Positions 6,680 to 13,905 of a stretch of 34,369 nucleotides of DNA are shown piece after piece; within the stretch, counting starts at the first letter, position 1, and each line of letters starts with the position of its first letter. Source of the stretch: Bacteroidota bacterium. Lineage in GTDB: Bacteria > Bacteroidota > Bacteroidia > Bacteroidales > JAAUTT01. Location: positions 1 to 34,369 of the forward strand of contig JAIFLU010000225.1 in assembly GCA_020048915.1 (NCBI GenBank), written 5' to 3'. Position numbers and translations under genes: made by a program. The notes beneath the pieces were generated by a model. That model had not been told where the DNA came from, searched no databases, and saw only the letters and a program-made list of their open reading frames with translations.

Positions 6680-9601
6680 TTAATAGTTAAATACTTCTTG
6701 CAAGGTTAATTCTTTGTAATCCCCCAGTTTCTTTAGGAGTTTTTCATCGACTGATCCTTTTTTGCCGATTACAAGTAAAGTGTAATTTTTAGATTGTTGT
6801 TTTTCAAAGATGCTTTTTAAATCGGTCAGGTTCATTTCTTTCACTTTATCATATACATTTTTTCGATTATCAGTGGTTATCCCTTTATCGATATTGTTTA
6901 AATATGTCCAGAAGATATTTGCTTTTGTAATTCGCTCGGTTTCAATCCGATTTAATATTCCATCTTTGGCAAGATCGAACCTTCGTTGGTCTTCTTTCAT
7001 GGTCGACATAAGCGACAAAAGTGTTGAAGTAGCATCACTTAATTTATCGGATTGGGTAGCAACATAAGCAGAGGTAAAAAACGATTTGTCTTTTTTAGAC
7101 GGGGTTTGAATCCATGCTCCTGCAGAATAAGCTAGACCGCGGGCTTCCCTGATTTCCTGGAATACAATTGTTCCATAGTATGAATTATACATCTCTGCAA
7201 ATGGCAATAACTCAGGAGTAAATAAACTGTTTTTATCTACCCATAAAAAATTAACCTGAACCATGTCGTAATCAATAAAACAGATTTGTTTTGAATTAAA
7301 ATTGGCTTCAGGATATTGAGTAGGTAAAGTATATTCCTTAGCTTGCCCGGGAAGTGGGTGTTGTTTCAAAATAATTGTTTCGGCAGAATTCATGTCAGAT
7401 TTTCCGTAATACAGAATCCGGTGTTTGTATGTTCCGAGTTCTTTAACCAGGTTGGTTAAATCGCTGGGATTAAGAGCTTGCATTTCCTTTTCCTGCAAAA
7501 TATCGGTAAAAGCAGAATTTTTACCATATTTCCCATAATTATTTAGTGCAACATGGAGAATATAGTCTTTATTCATTTTATTGTTGGAGCGTTCTTTTAA
7601 AACGCCTTCAATATATTTCTTATAAGTGCCGGTGTCCGCTTTTGCATGGGTAAGTAAATGTTCAAGCAAACCGGTTGCCTGCTCCAACGATTTGTCGAGG
7701 CCGGTCAAGGTTACATAACTGCGGTCATCGCTGGTAAAAACGTTGAAACGTACACCCAGTTTGTAAAATTCTTGTTGAATTTGTGCAGGAGAGTATTTGT
7801 CCGTTCCAACAAATGGCAGGTAACGCACAGCGAGTGCTAATTTTTTATCATTCGATTTACCCATGTCGATCACATAGTTTAATTCGAAAAGGTCGTTGGT
7901 GGTATTGGGGAGGTAAAAGAGGTCGATACCTGGCTTTAACTCTTTTTTGCTCATTTCTTTTTCGAAATCGACAAATACAGGCTGAATACGGTTGGGCTTG
8001 TTCTTTGCAAGTTCGGTGTAGAATTCTGATTGGTCATTTCTGTTTATATTTATGGGCGTAATTTTTGGCTTGGGAACTTTCACCATTTTATTGTCCACCC
8101 CTTTGCGTTTGTATACAACCACATAGTTGTTTGCATAGTTATCGTTGGCAAATTTCACCAGCTCCGCCTTGGTAATCTTATCGAGATCTTCGAGAAACTT
8201 TACTTGTCCCAGCCAGTCTTCATGATTTTGGAAAGCATTGTTTATTGTGTATGCCCGGTTTTGATATTCTTCCTGATTGCGCATTTCTTGTAAGCGCATA
8301 TCGTTAATTACCGCTTTAAGAAGCCAATCTTCAAACTCTCCTTTTTTAACTTTTTCAATTTCGCCTAACAATAGATCTTTTACAGTTTCAAGAGTTTGCC
8401 CTTCACGCGGATTCCCCCAGAATGTATGCATGCCATAGTCGACAAAAAATTGCGGGTACGAACCACCTCTCAGGATTTTTTGCTGTTGAACGAGATTTAA
8501 GTCGATTAACCCTGCAACCGAATTATTCAGGATCATATCTATTAGTGTAACATATTTTTTATCGGCGGTACTATCGCCGTTGAAACGGAAAGCCAGATTA
8601 AGCGATTCGGCATCTGGTCCGAAAACTTCTTTTGTTACAGGGCTTTTAATAGGCTCTTCTTTTGGTTGTAAAATGGCTGCGAACGGTTTGGTTTTAAACT
8701 GGCCAAATGTTTTGTCGATCATTTGAATGGTTTTATCCATATCGAGATCGCCACTCATAATAACTGCCATATTATTTGGTACATAATATGTGTCGAAAAA
8801 TTTTTGAATATTTACCATTGAAGGGTTTTTCAGGTGCTCTCCAAGTCCTAGTATGCTGCGGCCAAGTGGATGATTAGGAAATAGACCATTCATCAGAGCA
8901 ACATTCATTTTGTAACGATCCTGATCCTGAGCCATGTTATATTCTTCATAAACTGTTTCCAGTTCGGTATGAAAAAGCCTGAGCGCTATGTTACTAAACC
9001 TGTCCTGCTGAACTTTAAGCCAGCGGTCAATTTCGTTCGATGGGATATCTTCGATATAGGAAGTTCCCTGATAACTTGTGAAAGCATTCGTGCCCTGCCC
9101 TCCTATTAGCTGCATAAGTTTATCGTATTCATTTGGAATGGCATAAGCCGATGCCAGAGTTGATAAGCTGTCGATGCTATTGAAAATTTTCATCTTTCCG
9201 ATAGAATCGCTTATCGTCAAACGTTTTTCAAATAAATCGGAAATTTGAGTAAGCAGTATATTCTCCTTTTCCCAATTCGTGGTGCCAAATTTATTGGTGC
9301 CTTTAAACATCATATGCTCGAAATAGTGCGCCAATCCAGTAGTTTGAATAGGATCTGCCAATGAGCCGGCTTTCACGGAAATTAAAGTTTGAATACGGGG
9401 TGCATCTTTATTAACCGTTAGGTATACTTTGAGGCCGTTTTTAAGAGTGTAGATACGCACTCCCATAGGGTCATTGGTTACACTAGTGTAATGGTAACCG
9501 TTTGGATCGGTAGATTCTTTGGTTTGGTAGGTTGTTTTACTGCAACTATTGATAAGAAATGCAATAATCAGGATGAATGCAAGCGGTGATACTCTTTTCA
9601 T
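6680..9601 (-). CDS. M16 (pitrilysin/insulinase) metallopeptidase lipoprotein
   Basis: A 973-aa zinc peptidase anchored as a lipoprotein: the signal segment 'FILIIAFLINSC' ends at Cys20. The inverted zinc motif HxxEH is intact as 'HYFEH' (His92, Glu95, His96), and the third ligand is probably the Glu near 219 in 'ETVYEEY'. The first half (about 45-500) is the active M16 domain plus its M16_C partner. The second half (about 540-970) repeats the fold without a zinc motif and contains 'EIREARGLAYSAGAWIQTP', typical of the C-terminal M16 domain. This active/inactive tandem is the usual arrangement for long single-chain M16 proteins, which degrade peptides in a closed chamber. The substrate is unknown. 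A strong terminator follows the gene. It has no evident link to the starch locus. Confidence 0.93.
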   Translation of the reverse strand: MKRVSPLAFILIIAFLINSCSKTTYQTKESTDPNGYHYTSVTNDPMGVRIYTLKNGLKVYLTVNKDAPRIQTLISVKAGSLADPIQTTGLAHYFEHMMFKGTNKFGTTNWEKENILLTQISDLFEKRLTISDSIGKMKIFNSIDSLSTLASAYAIPNEYDKLMQLIGGQGTNAFTSYQGTSYIEDIPSNEIDRWLKVQQDRFSNIALRLFHTELETVYEEYNMAQDQDRYKMNVALMNGLFPNHPLGRSILGLGEHLKNPSMVNIQKFFDTYYVPNNMAVIMSGDLDMDKTIQMIDKTFGQFKTKPFAAILQPKEEPIKSPVTKEVFGPDAESLNLAFRFNGDSTADKKYVTLIDMILNNSVAGLIDLNLVQQQKILRGGSYPQFFVDYGMHTFWGNPREGQTLETVKDLLLGEIEKVKKGEFEDWLLKAVINDMRLQEMRNQEEYQNRAYTINNAFQNHEDWLGQVKFLEDLDKITKAELVKFANDNYANNYVVVYKRKGVDNKMVKVPKPKITPININRNDQSEFYTELAKNKPNRIQPVFVDFEKEMSKKELKPGIDLFYLPNTTNDLFELNYVIDMGKSNDKKLALAVRYLPFVGTDKYSPAQIQQEFYKLGVRFNVFTSDDRSYVTLTGLDKSLEQATGLLEHLLTHAKADTGTYKKYIEGVLKERSNNKMNKDYILHVALNNYGKYGKNSAFTDILQEKEMQALNPSDLTNLVKELGTYKHRILYYGKSDMNSAETIILKQHPLPGQAKEYTLPTQYPEANFNSKQICFIDYDMVQVNFLWVDKNSLFTPELLPFAEMYNSYYGTIVFQEIREARGLAYSAGAWIQTPSKKDKSFFTSAYVATQSDKLSDATSTLLSLMSTMKEDQRRFDLAKDGILNRIETERITKANIFWTYLNNIDKGITTDNRKNVYDKVKEMNLTDLKSIFEKQQSKNYTLLVIGKKGSVDEKLLKKLGDYKELTLQEVFNY

Positions 9602-10096
9602 AATTTTCGATTTTAGTTGGTAAGTAAAGACAGAATTAGATTGGTTAACTGATAGTATTTAAGAATTATAAGATATATTCCTGGGTTAGCAGTAATTTAA
9701 ATCGATTGGTATTTCAGAATTATTCGAAATGATTTTTTTGGTTAACTGCTATTCAGCAATTAGGGTCTCCCCAAAAAGTTGGCTTTCGCACAAAAGGGTT
9801 TTTATTTCCCGTTCAGCAAATAAAAATAGGTTGTTTTTGTAACAAATGCAATGGGAGATTCGGGATTTTGGTGTATGAACCTGAGATATACAACATTTAT
9901 TAAAAGGGTTCGAAATTATTGATATTTATTAGGGCGAAGTCAAAGGCAATTACCCTGCGGTTCGACTTATTGACTTTGGTTAGCGGGGAACGATGAAGTT
10001 GTAATCTTCGACGAGCAGTTCGATCTGTATACTATGGTTAGCTGGTATGCTTCGATGAATAGATACTCCTTACAATCTGTGACTATTGGAAGTATT
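9602..10096. other. Gene-free stretch between M16 peptidase and small exported protein
   Basis: About 500 bp with no open frame that has a start, family motif or consistent codon pattern on either strand. It includes the upstream region of the M16 gene (right of 9601), in which I find no TAnnTTTG match. A GC-richer patch at about 9950-10090 contains short palindromic words ('TTCGACTTATTGACTTTGG', 'GATGAAGTTGTAATCTTCGA'). It may be decayed repeat DNA. Confidence 0.5.
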
Positions 10097-10124
10097 GGTG
10101 CACGGACAGCATGTCCGAGCCAGC
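10097..10124. repeat. Hairpin repeat GGTGCACGGACA-GCA-TGTCCG, copy 1
   Basis: Core CGGACA (10103-10108) and TGTCCG (10112-10117) form a 6-bp stem; the flanks GGTGCA and AGCCAGC are shared with the copy at 10747-10774. It lies just downstream of the 141-aa gene and could end its transcript. Confidence 0.7.
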
Positions 10125-10135
10125 CTTGGGGAATG

Positions 10136-10561
10136 CTAATGCTCTTTTTTAATTTTCTTATGCCGTTTTTCCTTTATGCGATACTCATCTGATTCTGGAA
10201 TAATAGTGATTCCAATAAGGTTTGTTACACGACATAGTAAACCAATTTCAGCGTTCGAGAATTGGGGAAATGTCCTGTAATCCAAATAATTCATTGCATG
10301 AGCACTTGTTCCACCAGGCAAAGTGGCCCTGATCGGGTACAGATCAAACTTATAAATGCTGTCTTCTTGGATTTTTTTACCTCTTAGTGCAATTCCTTTT
10401 TCAGAGAATATAGTATACCTTAAATCGTCTTTTCTAAGAAAAATCAAATAGTATTTATCTGCTTCAAAAATTTTATGGATCTTGAAATTTCCGGACACTT
10501 GGTTTTGACAAAAAACTAAAAGATTTGTGGTTAAAAGAAAAAATGTCAATATAGTCTTCAT
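10136..10561 (-). CDS. Small exported protein of unknown function
   Basis: A 141-aa protein that I do not recognise. The likely start is ATG 10561, giving a clear signal peptide (MKTILTFFLLTTNLLVFCQ, cleavage near 19-20). An upstream start at 10609 would add 16 residues encoded partly by a palindromic repeat (10599-10620) and would put charged residues before the signal, so I reject it. The mature part is mostly beta-like ('NFKIHKIFEADKYYLIFLRK') and ends in a very basic tail ('EYRIKEKRHKKIKKEH'). The cysteine in 'VFC' is not in a convincing lipobox. It is flanked by hairpin repeats on both sides and followed on the same strand by none of its neighbours in an operon. The location is probably periplasmic or outer surface. 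Confidence 0.65.
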   Translation of the reverse strand: MKTILTFFLLTTNLLVFCQNQVSGNFKIHKIFEADKYYLIFLRKDDLRYTIFSEKGIALRGKKIQEDSIYKFDLYPIRATLPGGTSAHAMNYLDYRTFPQFSNAEIGLLCRVTNLIGITIIPESDEYRIKEKRHKKIKKEH

Positions 10562-10598
10562 ATTGTTATAGATATACTTGAAAAACAAATCTGCAGTT

Positions 10599-10620
10599 TG
10601 TCGTAGCATCTGCTACGACA
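10599..10620. repeat. Perfect palindrome TGTCGTAGCA-TC-TGCTACGACA
   Basis: Ten-base arms (10599-10608, 10611-10620) around TC. Related small palindromes follow at 10697-10712 (GGTAGC-GAAT-GCTACC), 11112-11123 (TAGC-GAAT-GCTA) and 11139-11154 (CGTAACATATGTTACG). All lie between the short genes of this region, suggesting a local family of hairpins of the same design. A role in mRNA ends or as REP-like sequences is inference. Confidence 0.7.
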
Positions 10621-10746
10621 CAATATAAATATAGTATTTGCTATTTATTATAATCCTTTAGTAACATAGCTTTACGGTCTTATGGCCTTTCGTTATGGTA
10701 GCGAATGCTACCCGAATATACCCACGTTGCAGATAAGCCACTAAAC

Positions 10747-10774
10747 GGTGCACGGACAGCATGTCCGCGCCAGC
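10747..10774. repeat. Hairpin repeat GGTGCACGGACA-GCA-TGTCCG, copy 2
   Basis: Identical to copy 1 over the GGTGCACGGACAGCATGTCC core, followed by GCGCCAGC. It lies directly after the stop of the first 82-aa gene. A third, damaged copy at 11187-11209 after the second 82-aa gene has lost the left arm (ACGGGGCA joined to ATATGTCCGCGC), so it cannot form the hairpin. Confidence 0.7.
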
Positions 10775-10778
10775 TAGG

Positions 10779-11027
10779 TTATTGTTTATTAATAACTGCT
10801 GTAATAATCGCTAAAATCAATCCTGAAATTATTAAAAACAAATAAAGAGGATTCGCTTTACTTTCATCTTTTCGTAAAATTCTCCACTTTTCATCTTCAC
10901 CATATAAGTCAGAAAGATGAAGACCATTTCTTTTCAAGAATCTTCTTTGTCGTATTATGTAAAGTATTATTACTAAAAAAGCGGGAGCTAAAAAAATAAC
11001 ACCTGATAAATTTGCCGAAAAATACAT
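10779..11027 (-). CDS. Small two-helix membrane protein, copy A
   Basis: An 82-aa protein with two hydrophobic helices: residues about 6-25 ('LSGVIFLAPAFLVIILYIIR') and about 59-79 ('PLYLFLIISGLILAIITAVI'). Between them is a polar loop of about 32 residues ('RRFLKRNGLHLSDLYGEDEK'), rich in charge. I do not recognise a family. It differs from copy B at roughly nine positions, such as 'APAFLVIILY' versus 'APFILVIILD' and 'ILRKDESKAN' versus 'IVRKEASKAE'. The changes keep the frame, length and hydrophobic pattern, which supports a real protein. It is probably an inner-membrane protein; function unknown. Confidence 0.7.
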   Translation of the reverse strand: MYFSANLSGVIFLAPAFLVIILYIIRQRRFLKRNGLHLSDLYGEDEKWRILRKDESKANPLYLFLIISGLILAIITAVINKQ

Positions 11028-11213
11028 GTTATTATTTATTTTATAGTTACTGTTCCACCATTGTTAATTACTTGAATTATTAATTGTTGTACCTGATTTC
11101 TCCGATTAATCTAGCGAATGCTACCAAAGATAGAACGACGTAACATATGTTACGCCGAACGGCTGTGAGTTACAAACTAAGCTTAACGGGGCAATATGTC
11201 CGCGCTAGCTAGG

Positions 11214-11462
11214 TTATTGTTTATTAATAACTGCTGTAATAATCGCTAGAATCAATCCTAAAATTATTAAAAACCAATAAAGAGGCTCCGCTTTACTTGC
11301 CTCTTTTCGCACAATTCTCCACTTTTCATCTTCACCATATAGGTCAGAAAGATGAAGACCATTTCTTTTTAATATTCTTCTTTGTCGTATTATGTCAAGT
11401 ATTATAACTAAAATAAAAGGAGCTAGAAAAATAACACCTGATAAATTTGCCGAAAAATGCAT
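11214..11462 (-). CDS. Small two-helix membrane protein, copy B
   Basis: The 82-aa paralogue of the gene at 10779-11027, with the same two predicted helices (about 6-25 and 59-79) and central charged loop. It begins MHFSANLSGVIFLAP. The lysine/arginine-rich 'RQRRILKRNG' after helix 1 suggests that the loop is cytoplasmic with both ends outside, by the positive-inside rule; this is inference. Copies A and B lie on the same strand 186 bp apart, each with its own upstream region, so they are probably expressed separately. Function unknown. Confidence 0.7.
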   Translation of the reverse strand: MHFSANLSGVIFLAPFILVIILDIIRQRRILKRNGLHLSDLYGEDEKWRIVRKEASKAEPLYWFLIILGLILAIITAVINKQ

Positions 11463-11699
11463 GTTATTATTTATTTTATAGTTACTGTTCCGCCATTGTT
11501 AATTATTTGAATTATTAATTGTTATACTTGATTATCCAGTTATGTGAAGCATTCTCTTCGCCTCAATATTTTCATAGCATTTACTATTACATGTTTTTAA
11601 CACATTTTATAGCACCTGTAAAGGTAGCGGATTCTGCCAGAAATAATTAAGATAAATTATAAACAGAAAAGGCCTTGAAATCGGCCAAACTGATAATTG

Positions 11700-11754
11700 A
11701 AAGTCAATGATTTGCCATATTTCGACTCCGCTCAATATGCAAATCATTGACTTT
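11700..11754 (-). terminator. Long hairpin downstream of the pullulanase gene
   Basis: AAAGTCAATGATTTG (11700-11714) pairs perfectly with CAAATCATTGACTTT (11740-11754), and CATATT (11716-11721) with AATATG (11734-11739), leaving one bulged C and a 12-nt loop TCGACTCCGCTC (11722-11733). It starts 38 bp after the pullulanase stop. No long T tract follows on the minus strand, so it may act as a 3'-end stabiliser rather than an intrinsic terminator. The loop is the exact reverse complement of the loop at 30019-30030. The surrounding gap 11535-11791 holds no gene. Confidence 0.65.
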
Positions 11755-11791
11755 TGAGGCAATTAAAGATTTATTTTACAAGTTGTTCATT

Positions 11792-13825
11792 CTATTTCTT
11801 CAAACTTCCGCTATCTAACAACACTAGCATACTTCTGGAAGGTACTGTAGTTTTTCCTTTTTGTGTTTTCTCAAAGCCTTTAGCGGTTATTCCTTTTTCG
11901 TTGATTTCATTTCCATTGGCTACAATTCTCCAGGTTCCTTCGGGGATGTTAACTTCTGTGTCTGTGGCATCTCCATTGAAAAATACAAGTATGTCTTTCC
12001 AGGTATCGCCGTTTGCGTTATTGGATAGTTTATAACCGATCATAAGCGGTTTCGGTATATCGAAAAAGCTGAGGTTTTGAGAAATCATACTTGCGGTAGG
12101 CATTCGAAAAGCTGGATGGTTTTTACGTAAGGCAATCATCTGTTTATAATAGGTATAAACTTCCTTATAAGTGGTTTTGCGGGTCCAGTCCAGGTTATTG
12201 ATGCTGTCGGGGGCGTTATATGAGTTTTCGTTCAGCTGTTTTGTACGGGCAATTTCTTCTCCCGATAGAAGGAACGGCACTCCCTGGGATGTCAATACAA
12301 TAGCATTCGCCAGTTTCAATATTTTAATTTTTTCGGGTTCCTTTAAATCGGGGCACGATAACTGAATTTTGTCCCACAAACAGGGGTTATCGTGGCACGA
12401 GGCATAAACAATGGTTTGGGCGGGCTCGTTTACATAGGGAGCATCGGTATAATTTACTTTTTTAAAGTTTACCTGAGGATGTTTGGTTCCGCCCACAATG
12501 CCGAATTTGATACTTTCTTCGAGTTCGTTTTTTCCGCACATAAACCCTGCCTGCTTGCTATTCGACCAATGTCCCCGGATTCCATCGCGCACCTCATCGC
12601 TAAAAACGGCAATTCGGTCGAGTTTAACGGCATTCTTTTTCGTAGCGCGCTGTTCTTCGGGTAAAGTTGAATTTCCGGCGGTCCAGCCTTCGCCGTATAT
12701 AAAAATGGATGGGTCAATTTTATCCAGTTCTTTCCGAATGGTGTTCATGGTTTCAACATCGTGAATCGCCATCAAATCAAAACGAAAGCCATCCACATGG
12801 TATTCCGAAGCCCAGTAATTAAGCGATTCAACCATAAACTTCCGCATCATCGGATGGTCGGATGCTGTTTCGTTGCCGCAGGCCGAAGCGTCCGAAAACT
12901 TCCCGTCTTTTGTCATTCTGTAATAATATCCGGGGACTAACTGCTCAAAACCATCGGTGGTATTTCCGGTGTGGTTGTAAACTACATCTAGAATTACCCG
13001 AATGCCATTGTCGTGCAGCGTCTTTATCATTTGTTTAAATTCGGTAATCCGTACATTGCCATCGTATGGATTGGTAGAGAAAGAGCCTTCGGGTACATTA
13101 TAATTCTGTGGATCGTATCCCCAATTAAATTTATTGGCAGCGAGTTTTGTCTCGTCTATCGAGTGGAAATCGGTAGGAGGTAAGAGGTGAATATGCGTCA
13201 CCCCAAGGTCTGCGATGTGGTCAAGACCGGTTTTTTCACCCAAGGGACTTTTAGTTCCTTTTTCGGTGAAGCCTAAATACTTTCCTTTGTTTTTGATTCC
13301 GGAAGAAGCATGCATGGATAAGTCGCGTGTATGAACTTCCCAAATGATGATGTCGTTAAAGCTTTTTAGAACGGGTTTTTTGTCGTTTCCCCAATCGTTC
13401 GGATTAGTTTCTTTCAGGTTTACAATCATTGCCCTGCGTCCGTTTACGCCTACAGCTTTTGCATAGACATCGGCAACTTCGTTTAGCCATTTGTCGCCAA
13501 TTTTTACCTGATAAGTGTAATATTTATTTTTCCAGTCTCCTTTGAGTGCATATATCCAGGTGCCGGCGAGATCTTTTTTCATGGAATCGGACAAAATGCA
13601 CTGTCCATCTATTCCCTGATCATAAATGCGGAGCATTACCACCGATGCGGTAGGAGCCCAAACCCGTAAATCAGTTTTGTCAGGGGAATAAGTGGCTCCC
13701 AAATCATTTCCCGAATATGTTGGAAAAATGCTTTCAGAAACCTGAGCTTTAGTGGTAGAGGTAAAACTTATTATCATAAGGATGAATGCGATTCCGTTAA
13801 CCAGGATACGAACTTTATTATTCAT
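11792..13825 (-). CDS. pulA: Type I pullulanase (GH13), exported
   Basis: A 677-aa debranching enzyme that cuts alpha-1,6 bonds in pullulan and branched maltodextrins. ATG 13825 gives a signal peptide (MNNKVRILVNGIAFILMIIS, cleavage near A27-Q28). An earlier in-frame ATG at 13873 would bury it. Residues about 35-140 are the N-terminal beta-sandwich (CBM48-like, 'DLRVWAPTASVVMLRIYD'). The (beta/alpha)8 domain follows with the type I pullulanase signature 'NWGYDP' (234-239) and the four GH13 regions: 'DVVYNHT' (280-286), 'GFRFDLM' with nucleophile Asp350, 'YGEGW' with acid/base Glu379, and 'SCHDN' with Asp479. There is no lipobox or T9SS tail, so the periplasm is the likely site. It is the last gene of the susC-side cluster, 80 bp after the amylase gene. 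The intervening TGCAAACATGCG (13865-13876) resembles a damaged operator. Confidence 0.93.
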   Translation of the reverse strand: MNNKVRILVNGIAFILMIISFTSTTKAQVSESIFPTYSGNDLGATYSPDKTDLRVWAPTASVVMLRIYDQGIDGQCILSDSMKKDLAGTWIYALKGDWKNKYYTYQVKIGDKWLNEVADVYAKAVGVNGRRAMIVNLKETNPNDWGNDKKPVLKSFNDIIIWEVHTRDLSMHASSGIKNKGKYLGFTEKGTKSPLGEKTGLDHIADLGVTHIHLLPPTDFHSIDETKLAANKFNWGYDPQNYNVPEGSFSTNPYDGNVRITEFKQMIKTLHDNGIRVILDVVYNHTGNTTDGFEQLVPGYYYRMTKDGKFSDASACGNETASDHPMMRKFMVESLNYWASEYHVDGFRFDLMAIHDVETMNTIRKELDKIDPSIFIYGEGWTAGNSTLPEEQRATKKNAVKLDRIAVFSDEVRDGIRGHWSNSKQAGFMCGKNELEESIKFGIVGGTKHPQVNFKKVNYTDAPYVNEPAQTIVYASCHDNPCLWDKIQLSCPDLKEPEKIKILKLANAIVLTSQGVPFLLSGEEIARTKQLNENSYNAPDSINNLDWTRKTTYKEVYTYYKQMIALRKNHPAFRMPTASMISQNLSFFDIPKPLMIGYKLSNNANGDTWKDILVFFNGDATDTEVNIPEGTWRIVANGNEINEKGITAKGFEKTQKGKTTVPSRSMLVLLDSGSLKK

Positions 13826-13905
13826 GAGTTCAATAATTTTAAAGATGGCACAATTATGTAAATATGCAAACATGCGTTCTTAATTTTTAGTCAGAGTTAG
13901 TCAGG

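Larger units (their letters stand above)
10761..11534. repeat. 435-bp tandem duplication containing two paralogous genes
   Basis: Positions 10761-11099 and 11196-11534 align at a constant offset of 435 bp, including the 3' flank ('GCTAGGTTATTGTTTATT'), the whole 82-codon gene and about 70 bp upstream ('TTATTTATTTTATAGTTACTG'). The between-copy spacer is not duplicated. The similarity of non-coding flanks means the duplication is fairly recent. Confidence 0.9.

Noticed and set aside
9985..10135. Open plus-strand stretch that could be a decayed gene
   Set aside because: No start codon fits, it would run through the hairpin repeat at 10097, and no recognisable motif appears. Without a similarity search I cannot support a pseudogene.
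10561..10609. Upstream start for the small exported protein
   Set aside because: The extra 16 residues are encoded by the palindrome 10599-10620 and would mask a good signal peptide.
13826..13873. Longer N-terminus for the pullulanase
   Set aside because: It would put 16 residues with charged positions before a clean signal peptide, and ATG 13825 is well placed.
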